DNA of 64,000 bases from Whitmania pigra (taxonomy: Eukaryota; Annelida; Clitellata; Hirudinida; Haemopidae), in contig JAJTWR010000350.1 in assembly GCA_021613335.1 (NCBI GenBank), positions 255,001 through 319,000 of the forward strand, in the 5' to 3' direction. Positions within the stretch are counted from its first letter, which is position 1. Each line of letters opens with the position of its first letter. Made by a program: the position numbers and the translations under genes. Under the pieces are notes generated by a model. It did not search any database, was not told where the DNA came from, and saw only the letters and a program-made list of their open reading frames with translations. Positions 14,801 to 27,200 of the stretch are shown one piece after another.

Positions 14801-17086
14801 GTACAAATTTGTTATGTTTGGTATTTACTTTTAAAAATGTTTTTAGAATGCTCGTTCACATGCAAATTTGCTCTGTCGCCGAAGTCTGCCTTCCTAACGT
14901 TGCTTTCATGAGGCCTAGGAATCTGAGCTGCAGATTGGGCTTTTGTAACTGATTAATTGAATTATAATTGAGCAGAAAGATGACTTGTTAATGAGCTTAT
15001 TAAAAAGCTATACAAACTACCTTTAAAACTACTTCTTTCATTTAATAAGTTCATTTAAGAACAGATTGCAAGACTCGAGCATGAATTGGATCGTTTACCT
15101 TTTTAATACTTTAGAAGAATTCAATCTTAGGCAGGTATTATGCACGATTGGTTTTTATTCTTAACTTTAATCTTCAGCAAAGTCTCCTTCATAAGTTCAG
15201 CAGACCATGAACGTGGGTGTTGCTGACTGAGTGCCCATACCTGCCTATGAAAGGTGAATCGAATCTGTGATTGATGTCTCTAAAGCTTTTCTGTTTGTGA
15301 AAAGGGCTGCTTTTCTGACGTGCCTCTTCATTTTGCCCTAGAGCTTCTCATGGTATCGTTGTTATGGAGAAGTCCTCAAAACAACCAAATCGACCAAAAT
15401 TATGCAGCACATTTACTTTGTCTTTAGCTTTTTCATACTGCTCCATTCACTTTAATAAGACACGAACGTAGAGCGAATAGGTTTTGATGTTGCACCGCTT
15501 TGTAACAGCTAATCTTTGTACCGAGTTACTCGTCATTCTTATTAGTAATTTTTAAGATAATTTTTATGCCATTCAAAAGATGACGTCGATGCACAATTAC
15601 GCTTTTATATCGCTTCACAAACGTTTCAAATGGTGCGTCTTCAAAACCAACTTAAAAGGTTTTGTAAATGCATGATTTCAATTGTATTTGTCCAATAAAA
15701 AAAAACAGATTATCACCGAAGTGAGATGATGTGCACATTGGATCTCTGTGAATGATTGTGAGAATATGTTGCACTTGACAATAATAATAATTGCGCATCT
15801 TGTTGTATCTCATCGAATACCAATTGACAAAAAATGCACATTGACATGAGATCTTCTGTCAGATTTCATATTAATCTGATATTAAATAGTTTTTGTAGAC
15901 CAAACTTTGCATTGTTTTAGTTGCTTTTTAATTTAGTTGATTTGATTTAAATGGACTCTAGTTTAGCTTGACAAAACTAATACCAGTAAAAAATTAATAC
16001 TTTGCTGAGAATTACTCAAAAGAGTAGAATCTGTTTAAGTATTGATCTCATGTTGCTTACATTGTTCCATTAATGCGATAAGGATACTTCGATAGTGGAA
16101 GATTGTGCTTCCATGAGGCTGATTCTTGAATTATTTTTTTCTTGCTATGTTGTTTGTTTTATTTCTTTATTTGTTGCTGAAGAAATGTATAAAATGTATA
16201 TTTCCATGACAATTATGGCTTAATTGTAGTAATGGTTTTAATACTTCTGGAAATTACTGCAAGCACTAAACTACTTTGTTCTAGACATTGATAATGTTAA
16301 TAAGATGTTCAAATTAAAATTTAAAGTGTGAATATTAACATGAACCTGATTGTTGTTTAAGTACTCTGTATTAGTACATAAGTACATGCATTATTGTGGA
16401 TATGATTTACATAACTTTACTTTCTTATTTCTTCTTATCATCATCATTATTATGCTTGCTAGTATTTTTTAAACTTATTATAAATATATTCTTACAAATG
16501 TTGTAGTACCATTTACAGAGCTGCTATTTATTTCTTTGCATCTTTAATGCATGGTTTGTGTTTGCTGCACAAATGAAGGCTCATGTCTTATTTTGACAGA
16601 AATTGTCAGAAAGCAATGAATGTCTTTGTTGGTGCGTCATACAAACAGATTAGAGGCGATCGAATTTACGTTTGATATATATTTACATTGCATGACACAA
16701 TAGTCTTTGAATGAAATTATGGGAGAGTGATTTTAGAAGCCGGCTAATTATAGACCAGAACTCTGTCGACAAAACAAGGCATCACGATTTTCTGTGTTTG
16801 CATTGCACATGAAATCCTCCTTGGTGTGTTGAAGCTGGATACACACATTAATCATTAATGAATTACTTGTTCTTTTTTATTTTGGTTGTTTTCATGAATG
16901 AGGAATGAATGGGAAAGAATAAGTCAGATAAATGTGAACTGTGAATTGAAGTAAAGGCACTTGGACCAACACAATTGGACTCTGTCCACTTGTGATTTAA
17001 AATTGTTATCATTTCTTGAATTTATTCTTTCTTTATGAATGAAGTGATGAGGTCACTCACGAAGTATAAGGAAGGCTAGCTGAAAT

Positions 17087-17153
<67 letters not shown>

Positions 17154-17958
17154 TTAATAACAATAACAACAGCAACAATAGTTTGTTTGTATGGCGCCTT
17201 AAGCTTAGCATCAGAGGCGCCTTGGTTCCTGTAGAGATAGCTTGAAAAGGTAGGTCTTCAGCTGATGCTTGAAGAGCTCCAGCGTAGGCTGTGACCAGAT
17301 GATAAGAGGCAGATTGTTCCAAACGGCGGGTGAAGCATGGGAAAAGCCTCGGTTGACAATGGATGATTTATGAACTGGTTGGTGAAGATGAATTGTAGAA
17401 GATGAGCAGGGATTTGGCGATGGTGAATGAGATGATAGAGTTAGAGGAGATTGGATGTGGATAAGGTGCAATAGCTGAGTAAAGACATTTTGTAAATGAT
17501 ATGGTGATGTAAAGGTAGCCATTGCTGTTGTGTCAGGGCCTCGGAGCTTTAAGATTAGGGTCAAGGAGAACAAGTTACACTGAGACTGTTACAAGAGAAC
17601 TATACTAAATGAGATCTAAAGGAATTACAGGAGTTTGCTCTAAAATCATCTAACTAGAAAGAAGCCAATTCTTTAAGTAATCATTCTGCAATTAAAGAAT
17701 TTGGGCATCTGGTTAATAAAATTAAATTAATATTAACTATAAGTTGATGAATATGTATTTAAAATGCATCGTCTCAATTGTGAAGGTGAAAAGCCATACA
17801 TCTGCGACTGGGAGGGTTGCAACTGGAGGTTTGCAAGATCTGACGAGTTGACAAGGCACAAGAGGAAGCACACCGGGGATCGACCCTTCAAGTGCACCAA
17901 GTGCACCCGCTCCTTCTCCAGATCTGACCACTTGGGACTCCATCTCAAGAGACATTGA
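11824..17958 (+). CDS. Kruppel-like C2H2 zinc-finger transcription factor
   Basis: Five exons in consistent phase give about 519 aa: 11824-12582, 12650-12983, 13181-13223, 13452-13702, 17786-17958. KLF factors bind GC/CACCC boxes. Seen: a Ser/Thr-rich N-terminus, a PLDLS motif at the start of exon 2 (the CtBP co-repressor docking form PxDLS, as in KLF3/8/12), and three C-terminal fingers: [55 protein letters not shown]. The protein stops directly after KRH, as family members do. The fingers look closest to KLF1/2/4 while the docking motif recalls KLF3/8/12, so no symbol is given. The intron splitting the H/C link after finger 1 is 4.1 kb and holds a LINE remnant. The 43-nt exon 3 is inferred because it is the only way found to restore phase. 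Confidence 0.88.
13703..17085 (+). other. Large KLF intron, proximal part
   Basis: AT-rich intronic sequence between the exons for zinc fingers 1 and 2. No nested gene or structured RNA was recognised. Intronic enhancers are possible but cannot be shown. Confidence 0.5.
17087..17573 (-). mobile_element. 3' end of a non-LTR (LINE) retrotransposon with ATT tail
   Basis: On the minus strand an open frame (17573-17211) contains [16 protein letters not shown] followed by [12 protein letters not shown]. This is the recurrent end of reverse-transcriptase ORFs of CR1/L2/jockey-type LINEs (R-x-F-x-x-A-x-P-x-x-WN-x-LP ... FK-x-x-LKT-x-LF). The frame closes at 17211 and is followed, in element orientation, by about 50 bp and then a pure (ATT)n run (17087-17155), which fits the simple-repeat 3' tail such elements use. 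Only the C-terminal part of ORF2 is present, as expected for a 5'-truncated insertion. It sits antisense in the last KLF intron. Confidence 0.8.
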
Positions 17959-17999
17959 AATGTCTCCATGTTGGTTGAATTTTGTTTATATTGTTTTTT

Positions 18000-20900
18000 T
18001 ATTTATTTCATTTTATTGATTAATTATTTTATTTTGTTTATTGTTCATAAAGATTGGCTACTTGGATTTTTATTATTATAAATTAACAAGTAAAGCTTCT
18101 AAATCTAAAGTTATTCTTTAACAATCTCAAAAGCTTCGTGCTTCCTGTTTCCTGTCTCAGTTATTATTTAGTGCACATGAATGGAAACATACATTCTCTG
18201 CAAATTCTTTAAATTTATATGAAAAGAAGCTGAGGGTGCATTTCATTCAATTTTTCAATAGTTTCTTACTAAAAGAATGACTTAATTGAAGCAGACACAA
18301 TCCATTACTTAAGTGTGAAGGACCACCCAAGGTACTATTAGTTGTAATTATGTCACATAAGACATAGCTAGTTACATATCCTGAGGTGCTCCATAAGCTT
18401 ACAAATGCTGTCATGCACACTTGCAATTAGCTCTTTCTAAACACTTTTTTATTTAATTATAGCAAATTACTTCAAGTTAATGTCCATTTTTTTTTCAACA
18501 TTAAATTCTTTTGTAGAATTTACTCGGCAAATTGTTCAATTTATTTTTGGAGGCAAAAAACAGAAATTATTGGTTCAGAATAATTTTTGATTTGTGAAAG
18601 AATAAGTGCAAAGTCATCAATATTAACACCATTTTTAGAACAATTAATTTTTGGTAATAAATAAATTTCTATAATCACTCTAGCTTATTTAATTAAATAA
18701 TATAAACGTTAGTATATATTACTGGATCAAATAATTAAATATTAATTAAATTAATCAAGGGAAGGATTGGTATATCAACTTCTGTTGAATAACAAGATTA
18801 TTTGGATGGAGCAGGATTACCTGCTCAATTGGAAAGCCATTCCCATTTACAGTGCAATACTGAGGCACAGCTTTATCACAAAAATAGCTTCAAATTAACA
18901 TCCTCTGCTGGAGGACCTAGCAAATCTAGAAATTAATGACTAGCTAATAAAATAGCTAATATTACTACAAGTAGTGTCCTCCTGTTAAAAAAAGGAATCA
19001 AATTAGCTAAATTATTTTTATGACTCGAGGTAGACATTTATGGTATTTAAACTTTATGAAACTAAGATCCTATGAATGTCTTATGTCGTGTATTTTTTAA
19101 AAGAATCAATGAGTATATTATTACATAATATTTTAACGATAACAATAATAATAATAATAACAGTTTTTTTGTAAGATGCCACATGCCTATGCACAATAAA
19201 ATGTGTGGATGTATATATTATAAACATTACTGTGGCTAATGTGACATTAGTGGGCACCCCGTCATAATAGCCCGGCGACAAAATAGCCCCGTCAAAATAG
19301 CCCCGTCAAAATATAAAACTCATTTCATTTAATCAAATTTGAAATAAGTTATAGGTTAATATATCAACTCATATAAATATTTTTTTTATAAAGGTACATT
19401 GACGGGTATGTTTTGACGGGGCTATTTTGATGGGCCATCACATTAGTCACATTAGTGTTGTACTTTCCAAGTATTACTCAGGGGCTCATCTGAAGATATG
19501 TTTCTTTAGGAATTTGAGGTTTCAAAGTTGTTGCTTTGAGAAGTGAAAGAACATTGTTGCGATTTGCTGACAATTGGCTTATTATTTGCATGTTTAGGTA
19601 CCTTGTAGTTACCAATTGTTACCAATTATAGCTGGTTGGGCCTGTCGTTCAGTGAATCCACTGCTTGCATTTACTTAGTGAGGTGCCACAAACCTCATTT
19701 TTGGAATTCTTAACCTATTTAATTCAATCACAAGACTATCACTATCATTTTTGAAGTCAACACTTCAAATTGAAAGGCTTTTCATAATAATTTTTCTGAT
19801 GCTTTGAATTTGAATTTCAAAGAAAAGTCAGTGACACTGTTCTAATCAGATTTTTAATTATATTTTATTTTAAGTTTGGGGTTTTATAGGTATAATAGTT
19901 TATTTAAAGGCACATGTTTTATATTTTTCAGATGTTAATGTAAAGAGGCAGTGAAATGTTATGCCAAACAAGCTTCAACGGAGGGCTACTATGTAACGGG
20001 TTTCAAAGTGGTTGGCTTCCTTCTAACAACTGGTTGTTTTAGAATCCATGATTATTTATTTCCATTTTGATGGAGGTTCCTATTCCCACGCATCGTCTCT
20101 GTCGAGAAGCAAGAATATTTCTGGAAGTGTCGATTTTTGGTTGCATTTCCGAGACATTGATCGGTTTGTTGATCCTTGAGTTGCCACTTGAGAGATGACT
20201 CATCGCATCGCCATCTGCATCTTGTTGATATTTTCTTGTTGTTGCTGCTGTTGTTTTTCACAAATCTATTTGTTGTCTCACTTGCTAGGATTGAACCCTT
20301 GCTTGTTTGATCATGGCTGATCAGAAGTGCCTTTTTGCTCAAAGCCTTGACTGATTGAACAGCTTGTTTGATGTGAAATGAAAAATTATTTTGTTTTCCA
20401 CAAAAATTGTGAATTAGTATTTTTGTTTCACTTTTTCAATTTCCTAGCCTCAATTCTATACATTCTACTGATGTATGATCGGTTTTTGTGACGACCCACG
20501 TTCACTGAACCAGCTGTGATGTTTTGATATGACATCGTTGTAGGACAGTTAGTGATTCCAAGATAGCAGCAAAGCATGATATCAATTTGTAACGAATTTT
20601 ATTTAAAAATCAACGCTTTTCTGTTTTCAAATTTGTGATTAAGTTGAAAATTTTATTGAAGGATGGATTTGTTTTCGATTGTTTGTATTTAATTAACGTT
20701 TTTAGAGAACATATTTTTAATTCTTTTCCATTAATTCCCACGTGTCCTTAACAAGAAGTGAAAATGTATGTAACTCCTTTGTTTTCCAAACGATTGTTTC
20801 ATACATCTGAATTGAATGATCAAATACTCCTCACTCAACTCATTCAGTTGGTGCTACAAAAATGCCATCTCTTGTGCCTTTCCAGTTTGATTAACAAATG

Positions 20901-21250
20901 GATGAATTTTTTGAGCTATTTAGTTTTCAGCCTGGGGATTGCATTTTGTAAAGTGCCGTTAGAAGTGAAGTTATGGATTTTTGATTCTACTGTGATAATA
21001 AAGCTGGCCATGCTGGATGGAGTTGTTATTTGGCTTCAAGATTATGAATAGTTTTAAATAAATTTATTTGGTTTGAAATTTAGCAAGACGAACACGGCAT
21101 GTCCGTGCGCATAATAAAGTTTCCTGGCTCAACTTCGCGACATTTACGTTGCCATGCAACCTTTTTCGGGACGCATCGAGGATTTACGTTGTGATATTGG
21201 AAAGTTTTGCCTGCCGGTTTGCTTTCTGGGATCGAAGTTGAGGCCCTTGA
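18000..21250. other. Intergenic stretch between KLF and WDR17
   Basis: AT-rich, with one MITE (19252-19439). ORFs at 20052-20342 (-) and 20758-21051 (+) are near 100 codons but show no recognisable domain or splice context, so I do not call them genes. Confidence 0.5.
19252..19439. mobile_element. 188-bp MITE-like foldback element
   Basis: The ends are imperfect inverted repeats: the left arm has repeated CCCCGTCAAAATAGC units and the right arm has TTTTGACGGGGCTATTTTGA. The element is flanked by a direct 8-bp repeat ACATTAGT (19244-19251 and 19440-19447), which looks like a target-site duplication. No coding capacity. An 8-bp duplication fits hAT-type elements, but the family is not certain. 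Confidence 0.7.
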
Positions 21251-21253
21251 AAC

Positions 21254-24200
21254 ATGAAGCAAGTGGGTCTAATCACAGCTGGGAGTCAGCCATGGAATTC
21301 TGATATCAGCGCAACTTGCGAAGGAAACTTTGCTTACTGCTCCTCCATGGCCATCTATGTTTATAAAGTATAGCCAACTATTTTATTTTTAGCAAATTAG
21401 TTTGTAAAATTGGTTCTACCTTTTATAAGCGCGATGCATTTCGCAAGGACTACATACTGGACTGCATTTTGAGCTGCCATAAAAGTCGAATTGTGTGCAT
21501 TTCCTGGAATCAAAATAGGAAAGATTTACTTGCTTCAGCAGATTTCAAGCAAATCGTTGTGTGGAGCATATCTTCTAAATCGAAAATTTATGATAACCTT
21601 CTTTCTGATTGTTATTCTTCTGTTCGTTCCATATTTTGGAAAGTATGTGAGGACAGCTGCCTGGCATTTCTATGTGAAAAGGGTTAGTGGTCACCCAATT
21701 TTTTAACGAAAAAAAATGTCGACTCTAGTATTTCGCAACTCATTAATATCTTACAGAGGGTTTAATGGTTTGGAGGTGTGGAACAAATGATGAGATTAAA
21801 TCATGGAAAGGTGCGAAGTCTTTTACATCTGATCCATGCATTGCCAGACATCATCTTCATGATTGTAAAGTAGCCATTGGCCACGTTAACGGAACCATCT
21901 CGTTGTTTGGAAATGGTTAGAAAATGTTGATATTTTCTAACTGTCAGTGAAAATATTTAATCCTTTAATGAAATAAATAAATTGAACTACTTAAATACCT
22001 CAACAGATAAAGTTCATAAGAACATTTTAGCACCAGATTTGACCAATGAGATTGAAGTCTGCAAGGTGAAGGAGTTGACCTGGGATAATCTGTCCTCAGA
22101 ATATATTTTGGTTCTGACAAACAACAACATAATTCGTCTGATTGATGTCAGTGTTCCCTGTGTTCTCATGTTATTCAATTGGATGGGCTCCGACCAACTC
22201 TCTTGCTTGACTTGGGTGACGACTGCTCCAGGGATGTTTGTCACAACAGGTTCAACTGATTGACCTGCTTAGCAATTTGAAGTTATTTTTAATTTTTAAA
22301 TCAATTATTGCCTGAATTTGAAATGGTTGAAAAATTAAAATTGTTTCTTTAGTAATTTTTATTTGTTTTGTCTATTTAATCTTGCTTATTCAATAATTAA
22401 ATATCAAATTCCATAGAACACTTTGTGATTACCTATAAACAACTATTATAATATTACTTTATTTTTCATTATTACTTACTCTACTCCAGAAGCCCATTCT
22501 TCAAAGTTAACTCTTTGGAACGTGTCGCAAACGAGTCCCACTTTGACACTTCCTACTAAACTCAAGAATCTGACTTATTTCCACTCAGTCCTTTTTGTTG
22601 GAAGTGAAGATTTGGATGACAAGGAATCCAAGGACATTCATCCACAGAAAAAAAAGAACTCGGGAAATTCAGTGGAATTTCCTCCCGGAAAGATTCTATG
22701 TACCTTCTCAGATGGAGGGGTTGGATTGTACAATCTCAGAAAGAAGAAATGGAGTTTCTACAAGGAGATGGCAAGTCACTTTTGTTAATTTATTAAATCA
22801 GTTAACAACTGGCAGACTATTTTAAAGTTTTATTCAGCATAGTGCTACTCATCAAATTCAAGATTTCTTCAAATATCTTTCCTAGCAATAATATGTGTTT
22901 TAAAAAAATATTAATTATTGTTAATTTGATTTTGAAAGATTAATTTTCTTCAAGCATTTGCAGGAACTGATTTCAGTTCATTTAAGGGGGTTTCCAATTT
23001 AAATTTTAATGCAGGGTCACGTGGAAACAGTGTTTGACTGTGAGTTTCATCCTGAAAATCAAAATCTCTTTGCTTCAGGAGGCTTCGACGGCAATCTGAA
23101 GATTTGGGACATTTCTGAAATGTCGACGGTCGGGTTACAAGAACATTGCTAAACATTGCAATCACATTGCATTACTACTTGTATGCATGTAAATGCACAT
23201 AGCTTTATTTTACAATTGGTTTGGAAACAATTTTATTTTTTTGTTTACTTTTTTAACTTGAATTTTGAAGCATAAAGTTAAGTTTTACTGCAATTACAGG
23301 TCAATTCAATGAACTTCTCAGGCATTGTTTATTCACTAGCATGGTCACCAGATGGTGAGAAAATGGCTGTAGCGACAGACAAGAATGGAGTGCAGGTGTG
23401 GGATTTGATCAAAAACTGCATCGAGTTCAAGTTTTACGAGGTTAGTTTTGCTTTGTTTTAGCCAATAATGCCAATAATTATTTAATTACACATTTTTATC
23501 CTTATTGCTTCTGATGTTTCAATGAAGATATTTTTATTGGAACATTTTAGATGCATTTTTAATTAGGTTTCAAAACACAGCATAATAATGGCAACTGTGC
23601 AGGTTGTAATGTTAATATATGACTAATAGATATTAACAATAATGTATGTTAATAACAAAGATGTTATTTAATTAAGCATACTGGGAAGATCTACAGAGTG
23701 ACGTGGAATCGAAATGATCCATCAAAACTTGCGTCTTGCGGGGAGGATGGCAATCTGTAAATTCAGTTTTTAATAATTAAAAATGAAATGAAATCATTGA
23801 AATAACTAAAATATCTCAAGTGAAACAACAAATAAGTTAAAAAATATCCAGTGAATGGAAGCACGTTTTAATGTGTGAATGATAAATTTAATTGCATTTA
23901 TTTATGAAGTTTGAAGTCATCATTTAGTTGCTAAATTTAGGTTTAATAGAGTTAAACATGCATTAACTGAACTTGGATAACTATTTATTTAAGGAGCCTG
24001 TAAACATTATAAGCTCATGATGAAGACTTTAATTAAAATTAATTAAAATTAACAACTCTAAGTTATCACTGTCTTTCAAGGGTGGTTCAAGACATAAAGT
24101 CGGGAAAAGTGAACTTCCACAAGCATCCTACTGGAGTTTATGGATGCGACTGGAATCCGAGTGAGGTGTAAGTTTTGCCACATTATTTATTCTGTTGCAT

Positions 24201-27200
24201 TTGGTGCATTAATGTAATGCATTGCTGGATATTAACATAATAATAAGTTGGTAATTTAATTAGCAATACAATTAACATAATAATAATAAGTTGGTAATTT
24301 AACTAGCAATACAATTGCAACTGGATGTGGAGATGGTAGGGTGAGGTTGGTGAAAGTCAATCAGGAATCCATCAAGATTCTTCCAGGTATTTCATTCCAA
24401 TGAGAGTTCTTTTTTTATTATTTTAATATTAGACTTTTATTGATTATCCATATTGTATTTTTATTTCTGTAGTATTTATTATCGTTATGATTATTATTAT
24501 TATTATTTATCCTTTTAATAGATATTTATAATTTGTTTTAAATTAGGACATGAAATTCGTGTCTTTCAAGTGAAATGGTCACCCATTTACAGCTGGATTC
24601 TTGTGAGTGGTTCTGATGACTGGTATGTATTCAATTCATTGTATTCATTGTATTCAATGTATTCAATGTATTCATTGTATTCAATGCTCATGCATATGCA
24701 TAACTGAGAGTTATTATTTATTAAACAATTATTATAATTTGGATATAATTATAAAATGTTGACATGCAATCTTAAGAATAAAAAATTTTAATCTATTGAA
24801 TTTATTTATTTATTTTATCAAATGAGTGAGTGGAGGGCGGAAGCCTCTTACCTGCTCAATTAGTCACTAATTATTAGTCACTTATAATATATATATATAT
24901 ATATATGCATATTAACCAGCTATTTTCTAAAGCTTATACTTCTATTTGAAGAGTTTCCTCAAACTTGTTTCAATGATTTATTGCAGTAATTGATCACACA
25001 TTTAACAGCTGCATTAAAGTTTGGGACACTTTGAAAGAGGAATGCCTTCACACATTGACGGGTCACAGTCGGCCGGTCAGGGGTCTCGTGTGGAGCCCCG
25101 AACTCCCCCACATTTTATTCTCGGGCAGCTGGGATTCCCTGATCCTCGTCTGGGATCTCAGTAAAGGACATTTCATCGATGCCGTTAGACATCACGGTGC
25201 CGACGTTTACGGTTAGAAAACTCTAACGTTGTTATTAATAACTTATTAGTTTTCATTATTATCTGAACCACTACAAAAATACTTAATCACCAAGACAACT
25301 TCAAAAAAGTCAATTTCATAAAAATTATATTTTTTATTCATCACAAATTGGTTCTCAGGTCTTGCATGTCACTGGAAGAGGCCTTTTCTTATTGCATCCT
25401 CATCGAGAGATTCAACAATTCGACTTACGAACATCTCAAAACTTGTTCTTTCCCTCCACGTCAAACTCCTGCTCGATCATCCATTCCATGACATCTGCAG
25501 CCACTCGTCAAGTTGTCTCCCGACTTTAACTCTTAGTTTATTCATTTCCTAATTTATTTATTTCTTAGTTTAACAGTTTTAATTAGTAATTAATTTAATT
25601 TGTTCAAGTAACGGACATTTTGAGGAAATGCAATTTAAAAAGTTTACATTTCAGTATAATTGTTTCGATTCAGCTCTGGCAAATATTATTAAGTAGAGTT
25701 TAATTTTAACACTAAATGTACAGAAGTAAAAGTTGACCAGTTTTTCTTTTATTTTTGCTAAAGTTTATGCTATTTCAGCCTAAAATATAGTTTCATGTTA
25801 ATGTTATTTAACATCACCTAACTTCTAATTTAGTTATAATTATTTATACTTGTAGTTATTACGGAGATTCACTTTGAATTTTAGTATTTTGCATTTAATC
25901 ATTTTAACTGAATAAAAAATGTCATTGCAACAACAACAACAGTTCCGATGCCAATGTCATCCTCGCCTTCTTCTGGTCTTTGTGGCAATTACTCGATGAA
26001 CCTTTCCAAACTCTTTTCAAATGGAAAACTAACCCTAGAAGCATTCAGAGAGGTTTCCAGTTTTTTAGGGGTAAAAATGTTTTATTTGCAACTTTCTATG
26101 TTTCAATCTTTTATTTGCCAGTATTTTAGATTATTTAATTTATTAGGAAAGAATTTTTACAATCTTATGAGAATTGTTTTCATAAGCACGGCAAGAATCT
26201 GTTTAGCTATTAATTCAAACATGTAATACATATTGATCAATCAATCAATCATTTGAAAGAATTTTTACGATCTTATGAGAATTGTTTTCATAAGCATGGT
26301 AAGAATCTGTTTAGCTATTAATTCAAACATGTAATATATATTGATCAATCAATCAACCAATTAATAATTGAATTTCAGGGGGCATTTGGTCTCGAGAACC
26401 TATGGAACTTGGTTGACGTTCACTGTGGCAAGGACATCAGCATGCTCCCAGAAAGCTACAAAAGTGGAATTGTTCACCACAAACATCTCCTCAACTCTAA
26501 GATGGTAAATGTTCTTCTAAGTCGATGTAATGAATGAAGATTATCTTCATATTTCATCATTGCCATGTTAATAATACTGCCATTAACTTTTTTTAAAATA
26601 TTTAAAATATTTTGTTATTTGAATGCAAATTCTATCTTAAGATTTATATATATGACTTTAAAAACTTTCAGTCTGAGGCAGTGGTCTTTGAAGGCGGTGG
26701 TAGCAGCCTCACGATGGGAAATTCAAGAAACTGGAGTGGATTTCGGTCGGAAAGACTCGTTCGAGCCGTCCAGATGGAAATGAATCTTGGAAACCTCGAA
26801 AAGTGCTGCGAGATCCTTGTCCACCTGCAGGAGGTTTGCTTAAAATGGTTTTAAAACTTTTTACAGCCATTTTTATTCGGATGCTTTTGACTTCGATTCC
26901 TGCAGTGGGATAAAGCTCTTGCAATTGCTCCAAGTGTATCTATGGAGTATTGGAGGTCACTCATGGAAAGGTTAGTTAGTTGTTTTAGTTATAACTTGTC
27001 TAAAATTTCTAATAAACTAATTAATAATAATTTTGAAAAATTTGTGCATTGCTAACAGTATTTTGTTTTTTACTTGAATTGCTGTTGAGTGGCATGTATA
27101 TTATTCAGATATTCTTCTAAAATATTAATAATTTTGCTTGTTTTAACTTTTATTTAACTTCAACTTTATTTAACAACTGCTTCTTTCACCGCTGAGCCTG

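Noticed and set aside
20052..21051. ORFs of about 96 codons on each strand
   Set aside because: Random composition, no splice or domain support, located upstream of the WDR17 promoter.
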